Below, one piece after another: positions 1 through 10,007 of a DNA stretch of 64,000 nt. Position numbers and translations under genes: made by a program. Positions within the stretch are counted from its first letter, which is position 1. Every line of letters begins with the position of its first letter. The notes beneath the pieces were generated by a model. The model worked only from the letters and a program-made list of their open reading frames with translations, had not been told where the DNA came from and did not search any database. Origin of the DNA: Curtobacterium pusillum (GTDB lineage Bacteria > Actinomycetota > Actinomycetes > Actinomycetales > Microbacteriaceae); the NCBI RefSeq assembly GCF_007673235.1, contig NZ_VDZH01000001.1, positions 611,261 through 675,260 of the forward strand. The letters run 5' to 3'.

Positions 1-328
1 CGATGCGGTCGCCGACGTGCACCTCGTGCGCCGCGGACTGGTCGGTGTTGAGCAGTGCGACCTTGATCTCGCCCCGGTACCCGGCGTCCACCGTGCCGGG
101 CGCGTTCACGATCGTGATGCCGTGCTTCGCGGCCAGGCCACTGCGCGGGACGACGAAGGCGGCGTACCCGTCGGGCAGCGCGATGCGGAGTCCGGTGCCC
201 ACGAGGCGTCGCTCGCCGGGCTGCAGCACGAAGGCCTCGGTCGAGACGAGGTCGGCACCGGCGTCACCGGGGTGGGCGTATCCGGGAGCGTTCTCCCCGG
301 TCCAGAGCACGTCGACTGGTTCGGTCAC
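1..328 (-). CDS. dut: dUTP diphosphatase (dUTPase), partial at window edge
   Basis: Hydrolyses dUTP to dUMP and pyrophosphate, keeping uracil out of DNA and supplying dTMP synthesis. The reverse strand from a GTG at 328 reads without stop to base 1, about 109 residues of a family usually near 150. Trimeric dUTPase motifs are visible: GADLVS near the N-terminus (motif 1), [10 protein letters not shown] (motif 2) and the substrate-binding [11 protein letters not shown] (motif 3). The glycine-rich C-terminal motif 5 lies outside the window. The start is supported by TACCCT at 335-340 on the same strand, 6 nt before the GTG, with no Shine-Dalgarno, so the mRNA is probably leaderless. It is divergent from the DUF3093 gene. 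Confidence 0.93.
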   Translation of the reverse strand, partial: MTEPVDVLWTGENAPGYAHPGDAGADLVSTEAFVLQPGERRLVGTGLRIALPDGYAAFVVPRSGLAAKHGITIVNAPGTVDAGYRGEIKVALLNTDQSAAHEVHVGDRI

Positions 329-393
329 GTGTCGAGGGTAGTGCAGACCGTGACCGTTCCGTGACCTGGCCGGAGTCGTGGTCGAATGGTGTC

Positions 394-825
394 GTGACCC
401 TGTACCGCGAACGACTGTGGGCTCCGCCCGTCCTCTACCTGGCGACGGCGCTCGTCATCCCCGCCAGCCTCCTCGTGTTCCTGCCGATCAGCGTGCTCGC
501 CGGCGTGCTGGTCGCGATCGGCATGGAGCTCGGCGTGCTCGTCCTGCTCTGGGCGCTCGCCCCGACGATCGAGGTCACGGACACCGAGTTCCGCGCCGGC
601 AAGGCCCATCTGCCCCGGTCGCTCGTCGGATCGGCCGAGGCGTTCGAGGGTGCCGAGGCCACCACCCAGCGCGGCCCGAAGCTCGACGCTCGCGCGTGGA
701 CGCTCTTCCGCGGGTACGTGCGCGGGGTCGTGCGCGTCGAGGTCGCGGACGCCGCGGACCCGACGCCGTACTGGCTGGTCAGCGTCCGCGACCCGGCAGC
801 GGTGGTCGCCGCGCTGCGTTCCTGA
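394..825 (+). CDS. DUF3093 family membrane protein
   Basis: Small actinobacterial membrane protein of unknown function. I chose the GTG at 394, which gives 143 aa beginning [12 protein letters not shown], because DUF3093 proteins usually start just before this YRERL motif; an in-frame GTG at 361 would add 11 residues. Two adjacent hydrophobic segments (about residues 14-35 and 38-58) are followed by a soluble C-terminal domain containing GPKLDARAW and ending in a [15 protein letters not shown] tail. It is divergent from dut, as is common in Actinobacteria, and faces DUF4193 across a terminator. Confidence 0.85.
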   Translation: MTLYRERLWAPPVLYLATALVIPASLLVFLPISVLAGVLVAIGMELGVLVLLWALAPTIEVTDTEFRAGKAHLPRSLVGSAEAFEGAEATTQRGPKLDARAWTLFRGYVRGVVRVEVADAADPTPYWLVSVRDPAAVVAALRS

Positions 826-923
826 GTCCGGGTCGCGTCGGTCCCGTGGTTGCGGGTCCGGCCTGGAGGCACGGCGCGCCCCCGCCCCACCCGTTCCGTC
901 CCACGCCGCGGCGCCGGCACGGC

Positions 924-961
924 GAACGGCCCGCCACCTCCGAGGAGGTGACGGGCCGTTC
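924..961. terminator. Bidirectional terminator between DUF3093 and DUF4193
   Basis: Arms 924-941 and 944-961 pair over 18 bases with one mismatch. It lies 99 bp after the DUF3093 stop and 30 bp from the DUF4193 stop, between convergent genes. There is no strong T tract, as usual for high-GC Actinobacteria. Confidence 0.7.
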
Positions 962-990
962 GTGTTCGTACGTTCCCGTCGGTACTGCCC

Positions 991-1290
991 CTAGAGCGCC
1001 GCGCACTCCGCGCAGACCGGGCCGAGCTTCGACTCGTGGTCGAGCTGCGAGCGGTGCTTCACCAGGAAGCACTCGACGCAGGTGAACTCGTCGACCTGGG
1101 GCGGGAGCACGACGACGTCGAGGTCGACGTCGCTGAGGTCCTGTCCGGCGAGCTCGAAGCTGCCGGGGTTGTCGGAATCATCGTCGACGACCCCCGACAT
1201 CTTGTCGGGAACGCGCTCCTTGAGGGCCTCGATCGACTCCGAGTCGGAGTTGTCGTCGGTCTTCCGGGGGGCGTCGTAATCGGTGGCCAT
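991..1290 (-). CDS. DUF4193 zinc-ribbon-like protein
   Basis: 99-aa acidic protein of a family restricted to Actinobacteria; function unknown. The N-terminal half is rich in Asp and Ser (DDNSDSESIEALKERVPDK). The C-terminus has two CxxC pairs, CVEC about 21 residues before CAEC, ending in AAL; this fits a small zinc ribbon. The start is the ATG at 1290 (MATDYDAP, the conserved family N-terminus); an in-frame ATG six bases upstream (MGMATDY) is possible. It is divergent from sepH, a neighbourhood seen widely in Actinobacteria together with dut and DUF3093. Confidence 0.92.
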   Translation of the reverse strand: MATDYDAPRKTDDNSDSESIEALKERVPDKMSGVVDDDSDNPGSFELAGQDLSDVDLDVVVLPPQVDEFTCVECFLVKHRSQLDHESKLGPVCAECAAL

Positions 1291-1554
1291 GCCCATCCAT
1301 TTCTCGTATCGAGAGGTCGTCGCCGGTGATCGGCGGCGACAGTTTGCACCACGTCTCGCCAGAGCGCAAACCGAAGTCTCCGGCGGGTCGTTCTGGCGCT
1401 GCAACCCGTCGTCGTGCACAGCTATTCCCGGCGTCCGGAAACGCGTCGCGGCAGTCCGCGGCACGCCCGTGCGCCTCCGCGTGAACGGGTGTCCACGGCT
1501 GCATACTCCTGGGGTACGACGCACGACCGTACGCGACGCTCGGAAGGCGGAACC

Positions 1555-2577
1555 ATGCAAGACGTGAGAGTCATCGGAGTGGAGTCCGGGGCACTCCTGC
1601 TCGCGACCGACGGCGGCACCGAGTTCCGGCTGCCCGTGACCTCGTCGCTGCCGGGCCAGGTCCGGCAGGCGAACCCCGAGGCCGGTCCGCAGAAGCGCGT
1701 GTCCCCGAAGGACGTCCAGGCCCGCATCCGTGGTGGTGCCGACGCCGCCGAGGTCGCCGCGGCGCTCGACGTCGACGTCGAGTACGTCCGTCGCTTCGAG
1801 GGCCCCGTGCTCGCCGAGCGTGCGTTCATCCTCGACGCCGCACACCGCGTCGCCGTGACCCCGGTCGACGACGAGGCCCCCGACACCTTCGGCGAGGCGA
1901 TCACCGCCAAGCTCGAGGCCGGCGAGGCCACGGCGGTCAGCTGGGCCTCGTGGAAGCACGTCGAGAGCGGCTGGCAGGTGCGCGTGCACTACACCGCGGC
2001 CGAGGTCGAGCACGACGCCCAGTGGCGCTTCGACCCGAAGACGTCGACCCTCACGCCGGACAACGGCGATGCGCACCGCCTGTCCCACACCGACGACGAG
2101 GGCATCGCACCGCGCCTCCGCGCGGTCGAGACCGACCACCACGACACCGACGGCACGCGCTTCGACTCCGGCGCGTTCCGCGTCGACGAGCCGGACGAGG
2201 ACGTCACCAACCCCGACGTGCAGGAGCGCCCGCTCCGTGCACCGCTCCCCCGCATCGGTGCAGCCGTCGAGGAGCGCGCCCCGGGCAACGAGACCGCCGA
2301 CCTGCTCGAGGCGCTGCGCCGTCGACGCGGGGAACGCGAGTCCGCGGCCTTCGGCGACCAGCAGGACGCACCGCGCGGGACCTCGATCAGCGTCGTCGAC
2401 ATCCCGCTCCAGGGCTTCGAGGACGACTCCTCAGCTGCCGAGCCGCAGGATGCCCGGCCCGCTTCCGCCCCGGAACCCGAGAACGGCCGTCCGGAGCGCA
2501 AGAAGCGCAACCGCCGGTCGATGCCCAGCTGGGACGAGATCGTCTTCGGCACGCGACCGGACGAAGACCCGGCCTGA
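1555..2577 (+). CDS. sepH: Septation protein SepH
   Basis: SepH (DUF3071) binds FtsZ and promotes its assembly during septation in Streptomyces and mycobacteria. The 340-aa protein begins MQDVRVIGVESGALLLATDGG, the family N-terminus. A helix-turn-helix-like segment follows at about residues 45-90 (SPKDVQARIRGGADAAEVAAAL, then VEYVRRFEGPVLAERA), which in SepH carries the FtsZ interaction. The rest is an acidic, low-complexity tail with a basic patch near the end (RKKRNRRS). The start at 1555 is preceded by GGAAGGCGG. The stop lies 19 bp from that of the convergent phosphodiesterase, with no obvious hairpin between them. Confidence 0.93.
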   Translation: MQDVRVIGVESGALLLATDGGTEFRLPVTSSLPGQVRQANPEAGPQKRVSPKDVQARIRGGADAAEVAAALDVDVEYVRRFEGPVLAERAFILDAAHRVAVTPVDDEAPDTFGEAITAKLEAGEATAVSWASWKHVESGWQVRVHYTAAEVEHDAQWRFDPKTSTLTPDNGDAHRLSHTDDEGIAPRLRAVETDHHDTDGTRFDSGAFRVDEPDEDVTNPDVQERPLRAPLPRIGAAVEERAPGNETADLLEALRRRRGERESAAFGDQQDAPRGTSISVVDIPLQGFEDDSSAAEPQDARPASAPEPENGRPERKKRNRRSMPSWDEIVFGTRPDEDPA

Positions 2578-2596
2578 TCCGTGGGGCCCCGGTGGG

Positions 2597-3748
2597 CTAC
2601 TGCGCGAACGCTCCGGCGAGCCGCAGTGGCACCATCGTCTCCCCGTCGGTCATGGCACCGTGCTGGCCGATCATCCGCTTCGGCACCTCCCCGTCGCGCA
2701 GGCCACGGTCGTCGTTGAACGCCCAGGACCCACGGGCCACGACGATGACGTCGCCGATCCGCTCGACGACCGCGTCCGACACGGTGCCGAACCACCCCGC
2801 CGCGATCGCCTCGTCACGGCTGGCGACGTACGCCTTCTTGCCGTATCGCGCACGGAAGGCGCCGACGAGTGACCGGACGTCGGTGCCCGGTGCCACGGTC
2901 AACTGCCGGCAGCGCGGGTCCCCGGCGACCCCGATCACGTCCGTGAGCAGGAGCGGGTCGATCGCGATGTTCGCGTGGTCGGGGACGTCCAGCACGCCGT
3001 GGTCCGCCGTCACGACGATCCCGACGTCGCTCGCGGCCGAACGGTCGAGCCGTGCGAGTTCGCCGTCGAGGAGTTCCAGGGCGCCGGTCCAACGATCGGA
3101 CTGCCACCCGTTCTTGTGCCCGATCGAGTCGAGTTCCGGCACGTAGAGGTACACGAGGGACCGACCCGACGCCGTCTCGGCGAGGGCAGCGTCGACGCGC
3201 TGCGGGATCGAGTCCGCCGGGACGTACCGGGCGCCGCCGAGCACGTTCGCCGTCATCCCGGACGAGCGGTAGCGGGCCGGACCGACCACCACGGGGTCGA
3301 CACCGAGCGTGGGCGCCTCGGAGAACAGGGTCCGGGCGAGGAACCAGTCGGCCGGCACCTCGCTGTCCCAGCCGCTCAGCAGGTTCATCACCTGACCGGT
3401 GTCCGGGTTCCAGCCGCTGTACCCGACCACGCCGTGCTCGCCGGGCGGGCGGCCTGTGGTGAGGGTGCTGAGCGCCGCTGCCGTCGTCGTGGGGAAGCCG
3501 CTGCGCAGCTTCCTCTTGCTGGCGGCAAGCCAGCGCGCGTGCCCCGCGCGCGCGGCCAGCGCGCCGGCCCCCAGGCCGTCGACCAGCACGACGATCGCGG
3601 AACGGGCGGGACGGAGGGTGATCCGCGCCTCCAGTCCGGTGGTGCGCAACCACGCGTCGTCCGCAGCGCCGAGCGCGACGAGGCAACTCGGGAAGACGTC
3701 GGCGAGGTTGGCGGTGGCGTCGGGGGCCGTCGGTACGCTTGTTCCCAT
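2597..3748 (-). CDS. Alkaline phosphatase family protein (type I phosphodiesterase/nucleotide pyrophosphatase)
   Basis: 383-aa metal-dependent hydrolase of the alkaline phosphatase superfamily (PF01663-like). Metal and nucleophile motifs are visible: VVLVDGLG (about residues 56-63), the Thr nucleophile in [16 protein letters not shown] (about 85-100), and TADHGVLD towards the C-terminus. The substrate cannot be predicted; relatives cleave phosphodiesters or pyrophosphates. No signal peptide is evident. The ATG at 3748 follows a GGGGGAG ribosome-binding site and is divergent from parC, with 26 bp between starts. Residues about 38-42 (GLEAR) are encoded by a half copy of the window's palindromic repeat. 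Confidence 0.85.
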   Translation of the reverse strand: MGTSVPTAPDATANLADVFPSCLVALGAADDAWLRTTGLEARITLRPARSAIVVLVDGLGAGALAARAGHARWLAASKRKLRSGFPTTTAAALSTLTTGRPPGEHGVVGYSGWNPDTGQVMNLLSGWDSEVPADWFLARTLFSEAPTLGVDPVVVGPARYRSSGMTANVLGGARYVPADSIPQRVDAALAETASGRSLVYLYVPELDSIGHKNGWQSDRWTGALELLDGELARLDRSAASDVGIVVTADHGVLDVPDHANIAIDPLLLTDVIGVAGDPRCRQLTVAPGTDVRSLVGAFRARYGKKAYVASRDEAIAAGWFGTVSDAVVERIGDVIVVARGSWAFNDDRGLRDGEVPKRMIGQHGAMTDGETMVPLRLAGAFAQ

Positions 3749-3774
3749 CTCCCCCAGTCTCGCAGAAGGGTGCC

Positions 3775-6261
3775 ATGGCACGCACGGAAGCAGTCGGCCT
3801 GCCCGACGGTGAACGCATCGAGGACGTCGACGTCTCCGAGGAGATGCAGGGCTCCTTCCTCGAGTACGCGTACTCCGTCATCTACTCACGGGCACTCCCC
3901 GACGCACGCGACGGCCTGAAGCCCGTCCAGCGGCGCATCCTCTACCAGATGTCCGAGATGGGCCTGCGGCCCGACCGCGGGCACGTGAAGAGCGCCCGCG
4001 TCACCGGTGAGGTGATGGGCAAGCTGCACCCGCACGGCGACGGCGCGATCTACGACGCGCTGGTGCGGATGGCGCAGCCGTTCACGATGCGGGTGCCGCT
4101 GGTCGACGGGCACGGCAACTTCGGTTCCCTCGACGACGGCCCGGCAGCCGCCCGGTACACCGAGGCCCGACTTGCCGAGCCGTCGATGGCCATGACGGAG
4201 GGCCTCGGCGAGGACGTCGTCGACTTCGTCCCGAACTACGACAACCAGATCATGCAGCCCGGCGTGCTGCCCGCGGCGTTCCCGAACCTGCTCGTCAACG
4301 GCGCCTCGGGCATCGCAGTGGGCATGGCGACGAACATGGCGCCGCACAACCTCGGCGAGGTCGTCGAGGCCGCCAAGCACCTGCTCATGAACCCGCAGGC
4401 GTCGCTCGAGGAACTCATGGAGTTCGTGCCCGGGCCGGACCTGCCCTCCGGCGGCACGATCGTCGGACTCTCCGGCGTACGGGACGCCTACGCCAGCGGT
4501 CGCGGCTCGTTCCGCACCCGGGCGAAGGTCTCGGTCGAGAACCTCACCCCGCGCAAGGCCGGTCTCGTCGTCACGGAGCTGCCGTACCTGGTCGGCCCCG
4601 AGCGTGTGATCGAGAAGATCAAGGACGGCGTCCAGTCGAAGAAGCTCGTCGGCATCTCCGACGTGAACGACCTCACCGACCGCAACCACGGGCTCCGGCT
4701 CGTCATCGGCATCAAGAGCGGCTTCAACCCGGCTGCCGTGCTCGAGCAGCTGTACAAGCACACCCCGCTCGAGGACGGCTTCGGCATCAACAACGTCGCC
4801 CTCGTCGGCGGATCGCCCCGCACGCTCGGGCTGCGCGAGCTCCTCGACGTGTACGTGCAGCACCGGCTGTCCGTCGTCACCCGGCGGTCGCAGTACCGCC
4901 TCGCGCGCAAGAAGGAGCGGCTGCACCTCGTCGAGGGGCTGCTCATCGCGATCCTCGACATCGACGAGGTCATCGAGGTCATCCGGTCGTCGGACGACTC
5001 CGAGGCCGCGCGCTCCCGCCTGCAGACGGTGTTCGACCTGTCCGAGGTGCAGGCCGAGTACATCCTCGAGCTCCGTCTCCGGCGCCTGACGAAGTTCTCA
5101 CGGCTCGAACTCGAGGGCGAGCGCGACCAGCTGCTCACCGAGATCGCAGCGCTCGAAGAACTCCTGGCGTCCGACGAGCGCCTCCGTGCCCAGGTCGCCC
5201 TCGAGCTCACCGAGGTCTCGGACAGGTTCGCGACCCCGCGCCGCACCCTCCTCACCGAGGCGGACGCCCCCGTCAAGGGCGGTCGGAAGGCAGCCGTCGA
5301 CCCGGAGTCGCTGCAGATCGCCGACGCTCCGTGCCGCGTCCTGCTCTCGACGACCGGTCGGCTGGTCCGTGTCGACATCCCGTCGTCGGACCTGGGCATC
5401 GTCCGGGTGCCGAAGCGGTCCAAGCACGACGCCCTGCGCTCCTCGGTCGTGTCGACCGTGCGTGGGCAGGTCGGTGCCCTCACGTCGACCGGTCGCGTGC
5501 TGCGGTTCTCCCCCGTCGACGTCCCGGCCGTCCCGCCGGCATCGGTGCGACTCGACGCCGGAGTACGGGTGACCGAGTACCTCGGCACCCCCAAGACCGA
5601 GACCGTCGTCGCGCTGGTCGACCTGTCGCCGAACGCTCCCGACTCGCTGGCCATCGGCACCGCGCAGGGTGTCGTCAAGCGCGTCACGACCGGTGCGTGG
5701 CCCGACAAGGACGAGATGGTCGCGATCGGGCTCAAGCCGGGCGACGCGGTCGTCGGTGCTGCGCAGGCTCCGGAGTCGGACGACCTCGTGTTCATCACCT
5801 CGAACGCGCAGCTGCTCCGGTTCGGTGCCGCCGCCGTCCGTCCCCAGGGACTGCCCGCCGGCGGTGTCGCCGGCGTCGCCCTGGCATCGGGTGCGTCCGT
5901 CATCTGGTTCGGGTCCGTCCCCCATTCCGACGACGCCGTGGTCGCCACCGTGTCGACGTCGTCCTCGGCACTGCCCGGCACGGACTCCGGCCGCGCGAAG
6001 GTCTCCGCGTTCTCGGAGTTCCCCGCGAAGGGCCGTGCCACCCAGGGTGTCCGGGCGCACGCCTTCCTGAAGGGCGAGGACGGCCTCACCGTGGCGTGGG
6101 CGGGCGTCGCTCCCCCGCACGCGGTGGGGACCGACGGTGCTGCCCGGACACTGCCGGACTGGCTGTCGAAGCGGGACGGGTCGGGAGCGCCGCTCGACGC
6201 GCTGATCGGCACGATCGGCGGGAGTGCGGCGGCCCTCGACGGCACCGCGGGCGAGGCGTAG
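3775..6261 (+). CDS. parC: DNA topoisomerase IV subunit A
   Basis: 828-aa breakage-rejoining subunit of a type IIA topoisomerase that decatenates chromosomes with ParE. The catalytic tyrosine is Tyr128 in AARYTEARL. The quinolone-determining region reads [10 protein letters not shown] (85-94), so Gly90 occupies the position of E. coli GyrA Ser83 while Asp94 (GyrA Asp87 position) is kept. The C-terminal third has beta-pinwheel repeats but lacks the GyrA-box QRRGGKG, which favours ParC over GyrA, as does the nearby convergent parE. The start is the ATG at 3775 with AGAAGGG upstream; an upstream in-frame ATG at 3739 overlaps the divergent gene's start and has no RBS. Confidence 0.93.
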   Translation: MARTEAVGLPDGERIEDVDVSEEMQGSFLEYAYSVIYSRALPDARDGLKPVQRRILYQMSEMGLRPDRGHVKSARVTGEVMGKLHPHGDGAIYDALVRMAQPFTMRVPLVDGHGNFGSLDDGPAAARYTEARLAEPSMAMTEGLGEDVVDFVPNYDNQIMQPGVLPAAFPNLLVNGASGIAVGMATNMAPHNLGEVVEAAKHLLMNPQASLEELMEFVPGPDLPSGGTIVGLSGVRDAYASGRGSFRTRAKVSVENLTPRKAGLVVTELPYLVGPERVIEKIKDGVQSKKLVGISDVNDLTDRNHGLRLVIGIKSGFNPAAVLEQLYKHTPLEDGFGINNVALVGGSPRTLGLRELLDVYVQHRLSVVTRRSQYRLARKKERLHLVEGLLIAILDIDEVIEVIRSSDDSEAARSRLQTVFDLSEVQAEYILELRLRRLTKFSRLELEGERDQLLTEIAALEELLASDERLRAQVALELTEVSDRFATPRRTLLTEADAPVKGGRKAAVDPESLQIADAPCRVLLSTTGRLVRVDIPSSDLGIVRVPKRSKHDALRSSVVSTVRGQVGALTSTGRVLRFSPVDVPAVPPASVRLDAGVRVTEYLGTPKTETVVALVDLSPNAPDSLAIGTAQGVVKRVTTGAWPDKDEMVAIGLKPGDAVVGAAQAPESDDLVFITSNAQLLRFGAAAVRPQGLPAGGVAGVALASGASVIWFGSVPHSDDAVVATVSTSSSALPGTDSGRAKVSAFSEFPAKGRATQGVRAHAFLKGEDGLTVAWAGVAPPHAVGTDGAARTLPDWLSKRDGSGAPLDALIGTIGGSAAALDGTAGEA

Positions 6262-6619
6262 GCGGCCAGCCGCGCCGCGCCGCGCCGCGCCGCGCGGGAC
6301 GACTATTCGCGCTGAGCGACACTTCACGGGGCTCGCTCCGCGAGAACTGTCGCTCAGCGCGAGTCTCGCGCTGGCCAGCCGCACGCGGCGGCGCCGGGGC
6401 CCGGGCCCGGGCCGGCCCTCCGCGAAAGCGACAGACTGCCGCCGAACCTCGGCGGGACACTGTCGCTTCGGCGGGTCGGACGGCGACCCCTGGCGTAACG
6501 GTGTCGCTTTCGCGGACACGTCGCGGCGTCGGGCGGGCCGAGACTCACGCTGAGCGACACTTCTCGCGCCGATCAGCACGAGATCGGTCGCGCAGCGCGA
6601 GTCTCACGCCGGGCCGCGC
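6262..6619. repeat. Intergenic repeat cluster between parC and parE
   Basis: No gene is visible in these 358 bp. The stretch holds three repeat units. One is an inverted repeat with 14-bp perfect arms at 6308-6321 and 6348-6361 (core GCGCTGAGCGACA). The second is a unit at 6426-6482 that matches 33831-33887 at about 47 of 57 positions. The third is an imperfect inverted repeat with arms 6540-6558 and 6587-6605, again with the GCTGAGCGAC core. Because parC and parE converge here, the hairpins can also serve as terminators. A run of CGCGC repeats lies at about 6269-6298. Confidence 0.75.
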
Positions 6620-8746
6620 CTACGCGTCGATGCGGTCGCGGTCGAGGCCCTCGCCGGCGAGGATGAACTCCTTACGCGGAGCCACGTCGTTGCCCATGAG
6701 CAGCTCGAAGACCTTCGCAGCTCCCTCGGCGTCCGTGATGTTCACCCGGCGAAGGGTCCGGTGCGTGCGGTCCATCGTGGTCTCCGCCAGCTGGTCGGCG
6801 TCCATCTCACCGAGGCCCTTGTACCGCTGGATCGGCTCCTGGTACTTCTTGCCCTGCTTCTCGAGCTTCTTCAGGACCGCCTGCAGCTCCTGCTCGGAGT
6901 ACGTGTACAGCGTGTCGTTGGCCTTGCCGCGGTTCACCACGACGACCCGGTGCAGCGGCGGCACGGCGGCGAACACCCGCCCCTGTTCGATCATCGGCCG
7001 CATGTACCGGAAGAACAGCGTGAGCAGGAGCGTCCGGATGTGGGCGCCGTCGACGTCGGCGTCGGACATGATGATGACCTTGCCGTAGCGCGCCTGGTCG
7101 ATCTCGAACGTGCGGCCGGAGCCGGCGCCGATCACCTGGATGATCGAGGCGCACTCGGCGTTCGAGAGCATGTCCGAGACGGAGGCCTTCTGCACGTTGA
7201 GGATCTTGCCCCGGATCGGCAGGAGCGCCTGGTACTCGCTGTTCCGCGCGAGCTTGGCGGTGCCGAGCGCCGAGTCGCCCTCGACGATGAACAGCTCGGT
7301 GCCCTCGGTGTCCTGCGAGCGGCAGTCAGCGAGCTTCGTCGGCAGCGAGGAGTTCTCGAGCGCGTTCTTCCGGCGCTGGGTCTCCTTGTGCGCCCGGGCC
7401 GAGATGCGGGTCTTCATCTCGGCGACGACCTTCTCGAGCAGTGTCGCGGCCTGGGCCTTCTCGGTGCGCTGCGTCGAGGTGAGGATCTCGGTCAGCCGCT
7501 TCGACACCACCTGGTCGACGATCTTGCGGACGGCCGGCGTACCGAGGACCTCCTTCGTCTGGCCCTCGAACTGCGGCTCGGGCAGACGGACGGTCAGCAC
7601 GGCGGTCATGCCGGCGAGCACGTCGTCCTTCTCGAGCTTGTCCTGCCCGACCTTGAGCTTGCGGGCGTTCGCCTCGACCTGGGCACGCACGGCCTTGACC
7701 ACGCCGGACTCGAAGCCCGCCTGGTGCGTCCCGCCCTTCGGCGTCGCGATGATGTTCACGAAGCTGCGGAACACCGTCTCGTACCCGCTGCCCCACCGGA
7801 GCGCCAGGTCGACCTCGCACTCGCGGGACACCGAAGTGGACACCATGTGTCCCTTGTCGTCGAGCATCGGCACGGTCTCGGTGAACGTCCCCGTGCCCTG
7901 GACGCGCCAGACGTCGGTCACGGCGGAGTCGACGGCGAGGTGCTCGACGAACTCGCCGATCCCGCCCTCGTACCGGAAGCGCTCGACGACGGGGCCGGTC
8001 TCGACCGTGGTGCCCGTGGCTTCCGCACGCGCGGCCGCTGCCTCGATCGAGGCGGGCCGGGAGTCGGTGATCGTGATGCCGAGTCCGGGGACGAGGAACG
8101 CCGTCTGGCGCGCGCGACTCACGAGGTCGCTCGTGCTGAACTTCGCGTCGGCCGTGAAGATCTGCCGGTCGGCCCAGTAGCGGATTCGCGAACCCGTGAC
8201 GCCCTTCTTCACCTTGCCGACGACACGGAGCTCGCTCCCGGAGGTGAACGGCGAGAACGGGGCGTCCGGACCCACGCCCTTGGAGTCGTCGAAGGTGCCG
8301 GGCTCCCCGCGGTGGAACGACATCGCGTACGTCTTGCCGCCGCGGTCGACCTCGACGTCGAGGCGCTCCGACAGCGCGTTCACGACCGATGCACCGACGC
8401 CGTGCAGACCACCGGACGCGGCGTACGACCCGGAGCCGAACTTGCCGCCGGCGTGCAGCTTCGTGAACACGACCTCGACCCCGGTCAGGCCGGTCTTCGG
8501 CTCGACGTCGACGGGGATGCCACGGGCGGTGTCGCGGACCTCGACCGAGCCGTCCTCGTGCAGCACGACACCGATCTCGTCACCGTGTCCGGCGAGGGCT
8601 TCGTCGACGGAGTTGTCGATGATCTCCCACAGGCAGTGCATGAGACCGCGGGAGTCCGTCGACCCGATGTACATGCCCGGGCGCTTCCGGACCGCCTCGA
8701 GCCCTTCGAGGACGGAGAGATGGCGTGCGGAGTAGTCGGAGCTCAC
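6620..8746 (-). CDS. parE: DNA topoisomerase IV subunit B
   Basis: 708-aa ATPase subunit of topoisomerase IV. The GHKL ATPase domain shows DNSVDEAL (Bergerat N motif), DTARGIP and the glycine lid GLHGVGASVVNAL. The transducer domain carries the HQAGF segment. The TOPRIM domain has EGDSA at Glu489 and SDADVDGAH at 561-569, which bind catalytic magnesium. The C-terminus has the GDxVAPR/KEFI-like signature (GNDVAPRKEFI). The start is GTG at 8746; TAGCAT at 8753-8758 lies 6 nt upstream on the same strand, suggesting a leaderless mRNA. It is convergent with parC, and the two products form one enzyme. Confidence 0.95.
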   Translation of the reverse strand: MSSDYSARHLSVLEGLEAVRKRPGMYIGSTDSRGLMHCLWEIIDNSVDEALAGHGDEIGVVLHEDGSVEVRDTARGIPVDVEPKTGLTGVEVVFTKLHAGGKFGSGSYAASGGLHGVGASVVNALSERLDVEVDRGGKTYAMSFHRGEPGTFDDSKGVGPDAPFSPFTSGSELRVVGKVKKGVTGSRIRYWADRQIFTADAKFSTSDLVSRARQTAFLVPGLGITITDSRPASIEAAAARAEATGTTVETGPVVERFRYEGGIGEFVEHLAVDSAVTDVWRVQGTGTFTETVPMLDDKGHMVSTSVSRECEVDLALRWGSGYETVFRSFVNIIATPKGGTHQAGFESGVVKAVRAQVEANARKLKVGQDKLEKDDVLAGMTAVLTVRLPEPQFEGQTKEVLGTPAVRKIVDQVVSKRLTEILTSTQRTEKAQAATLLEKVVAEMKTRISARAHKETQRRKNALENSSLPTKLADCRSQDTEGTELFIVEGDSALGTAKLARNSEYQALLPIRGKILNVQKASVSDMLSNAECASIIQVIGAGSGRTFEIDQARYGKVIIMSDADVDGAHIRTLLLTLFFRYMRPMIEQGRVFAAVPPLHRVVVVNRGKANDTLYTYSEQELQAVLKKLEKQGKKYQEPIQRYKGLGEMDADQLAETTMDRTHRTLRRVNITDAEGAAKVFELLMGNDVAPRKEFILAGEGLDRDRIDA

Positions 8747-8913
8747 CTTCCGATGCTAGCGACGCGCACCGACACTGCCGTGCGGACACTCGGACTGGGG
8801 ACAGTCGATCCGCGCTGAGCGAAACGGACCATCACAATGCGCCACTCTCAGGCATCACGTGTTGAAATAGGTGGACCAACCCGCACCACCTGCGATCCGT
8901 GAGGAGCACAGCA

Positions 8914-9138
8914 ATGACCCAGACCGTGCAGGACCTCTCCATCGACGAAGTCAGCAGCCACCAGCTCACCGCTGCCGACCGTTGCGACAGCTGCGGCGCG
9001 CAGGCGTACATCCGAGCGACCATGGCCAGCGGCGAGCTGTTCTTCTGCGCCCACCACGGCGCCGAGTTCAAGGACAAGCTCGCGGCGACCGCCATCGAGT
9101 GGCACGACGAGAGCAGCCGACTCTACGAGTCGAAGTAG
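8914..9138 (+). CDS. DUF7455-type small zinc-finger protein
   Basis: 74-aa protein widely conserved in Actinobacteria; function unknown. After a short acidic N-terminus it has RCDSCGAQAYIR (CxxC), then ELFFCAHHG, giving a likely C2-CH or C2-CHH zinc site, and ends in a charged helix. The ATG at 8914 has GAGGAG 7 bases upstream; a longer reading from 8899 (MRSTAMTQ) would place the RBS inside the gene. It is convergent with gatD across a perfect 42-bp palindrome. Confidence 0.85.
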   Translation: MTQTVQDLSIDEVSSHQLTAADRCDSCGAQAYIRATMASGELFFCAHHGAEFKDKLAATAIEWHDESSRLYESK

Positions 9139-9162
9139 ACGACCGAATCGTCACCCCAGAAC

Positions 9163-9204
9163 AGACGGGAGGCGCGGTGCCAGCTGGCACCGCGCCTCCC
9201 GTCT
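9163..9204. terminator. Perfect 42-bp palindrome, CTGGAGGCGCGG-family hairpin (copy 1)
   Basis: Arms 9163-9183 and 9184-9204 are perfect reverse complements with no central spacer. It lies between the convergent DUF7455 and gatD genes, 24 bp and 29 bp from their stops, so it probably terminates both. It is one of seven related hairpins in the window. Confidence 0.8.
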
Positions 9205-9233
9205 TCTGTCTGGTCGTGTTCTCGGGCGTCGCC

Positions 9234-10007
9234 TCAGGCGATCCGCTTGAACGCCTTGTCGACGTAGCGGTCGACGGTGGCGCGCGCTTCGCGCGCGTAC
9301 CGGTCGATCGTCTCCGTGCGTTCCGGGTCCGGCGCGTAGTCGCGGCCGAGCCGCGCGGTCGCGGCGGCGAGGACGCCATCGGTCAGCTGCGGGTTGAGCG
9401 GCAGGATCGGGCCCTGCGTGTGCGTTCCGAACGAGTTCCCGACGAGCGCGCCCTCGACGGGAGCGCCCGCCTGGTTGCCGCCGCCGGACACGACGTCGGC
9501 GAACGGCTGGACACCGGCGCCGAGTTCGATCGTCGTGGCGTGGTCCTCGAAGCCCGCGAGTCGCGTGGGCGCACCCGGGAGCAGGGGGTACTTCGTGTCG
9601 AGCACGAAGTAGTTCACCCGACGCTCGGCACCACGGACGGCCCGGGCGTCGAACACCCCGAAGCCCTGGACGACGGCGCCGTCGGTGGGGACGACCTCGT
9701 TCGTGGCGAGGTCGAAACCACCGCCGACCGCGACGACCGGCACACCGTCGCTCGCGAAGGAACGGAGCGGACCACCGATGCGGGCGACGTCGGCACCGAG
9801 CGAGCGCATCGCGCTGAGCGGACCGTTGCCGATGACCACGACGTCCGCCGCGGTGGGCAGGGCGTCGCCGGGGGCGTACTCGAGCACCTCGGTGTCGATG
9901 TCCGCCGCAGCGGCACGACGCACCAGGGCCGCGACGTTCCCCCGGTCGCCCGAGACGCCCATCTGCCGGGGGTAGACTTGCAGGATGGTCAGCCGTTCGG
10001 CCGTCAT
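9234..10007 (-). CDS. gatD: GatD-like glutamine amidotransferase homologue lacking the catalytic Cys and His
   Basis: 257-aa protein with the CobB/CobQ-like glutaminase fold of GatD, which normally frees ammonia from glutamine so that MurT can amidate lipid II D-Glu. Family landmarks are present: PRQMGVSGDRGN (13-24), GNGPLS (60-65), GFEDHATTIELG (152-163), GGGNQAG (175-181) and the GTHTQGPILPLNPQ segment (194-207). But the nucleophile position, normally VCGGYQ, reads VGGGFD (94-99), so Cys is Gly95, and the His before GP is Gln198. The protein has no cysteine anywhere, so it cannot be a Cys-dependent glutaminase. It overlaps murT by 4 bp (ATGA) and is cotranscribed with it. Confidence 0.85.
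   Translation of the reverse strand: MTAERLTILQVYPRQMGVSGDRGNVAALVRRAAAADIDTEVLEYAPGDALPTAADVVVIGNGPLSAMRSLGADVARIGGPLRSFASDGVPVVAVGGGFDLATNEVVPTDGAVVQGFGVFDARAVRGAERRVNYFVLDTKYPLLPGAPTRLAGFEDHATTIELGAGVQPFADVVSGGGNQAGAPVEGALVGNSFGTHTQGPILPLNPQLTDGVLAAATARLGRDYAPDPERTETIDRYAREARATVDRYVDKAFKRIA

Noticed and set aside
361..393. Upstream GTG start for the DUF3093 gene
   Set aside because: The extra residues ([10 protein letters not shown]) are not family-like, and the conserved YRERL motif begins just after GTG 394; kept only as an alternative.
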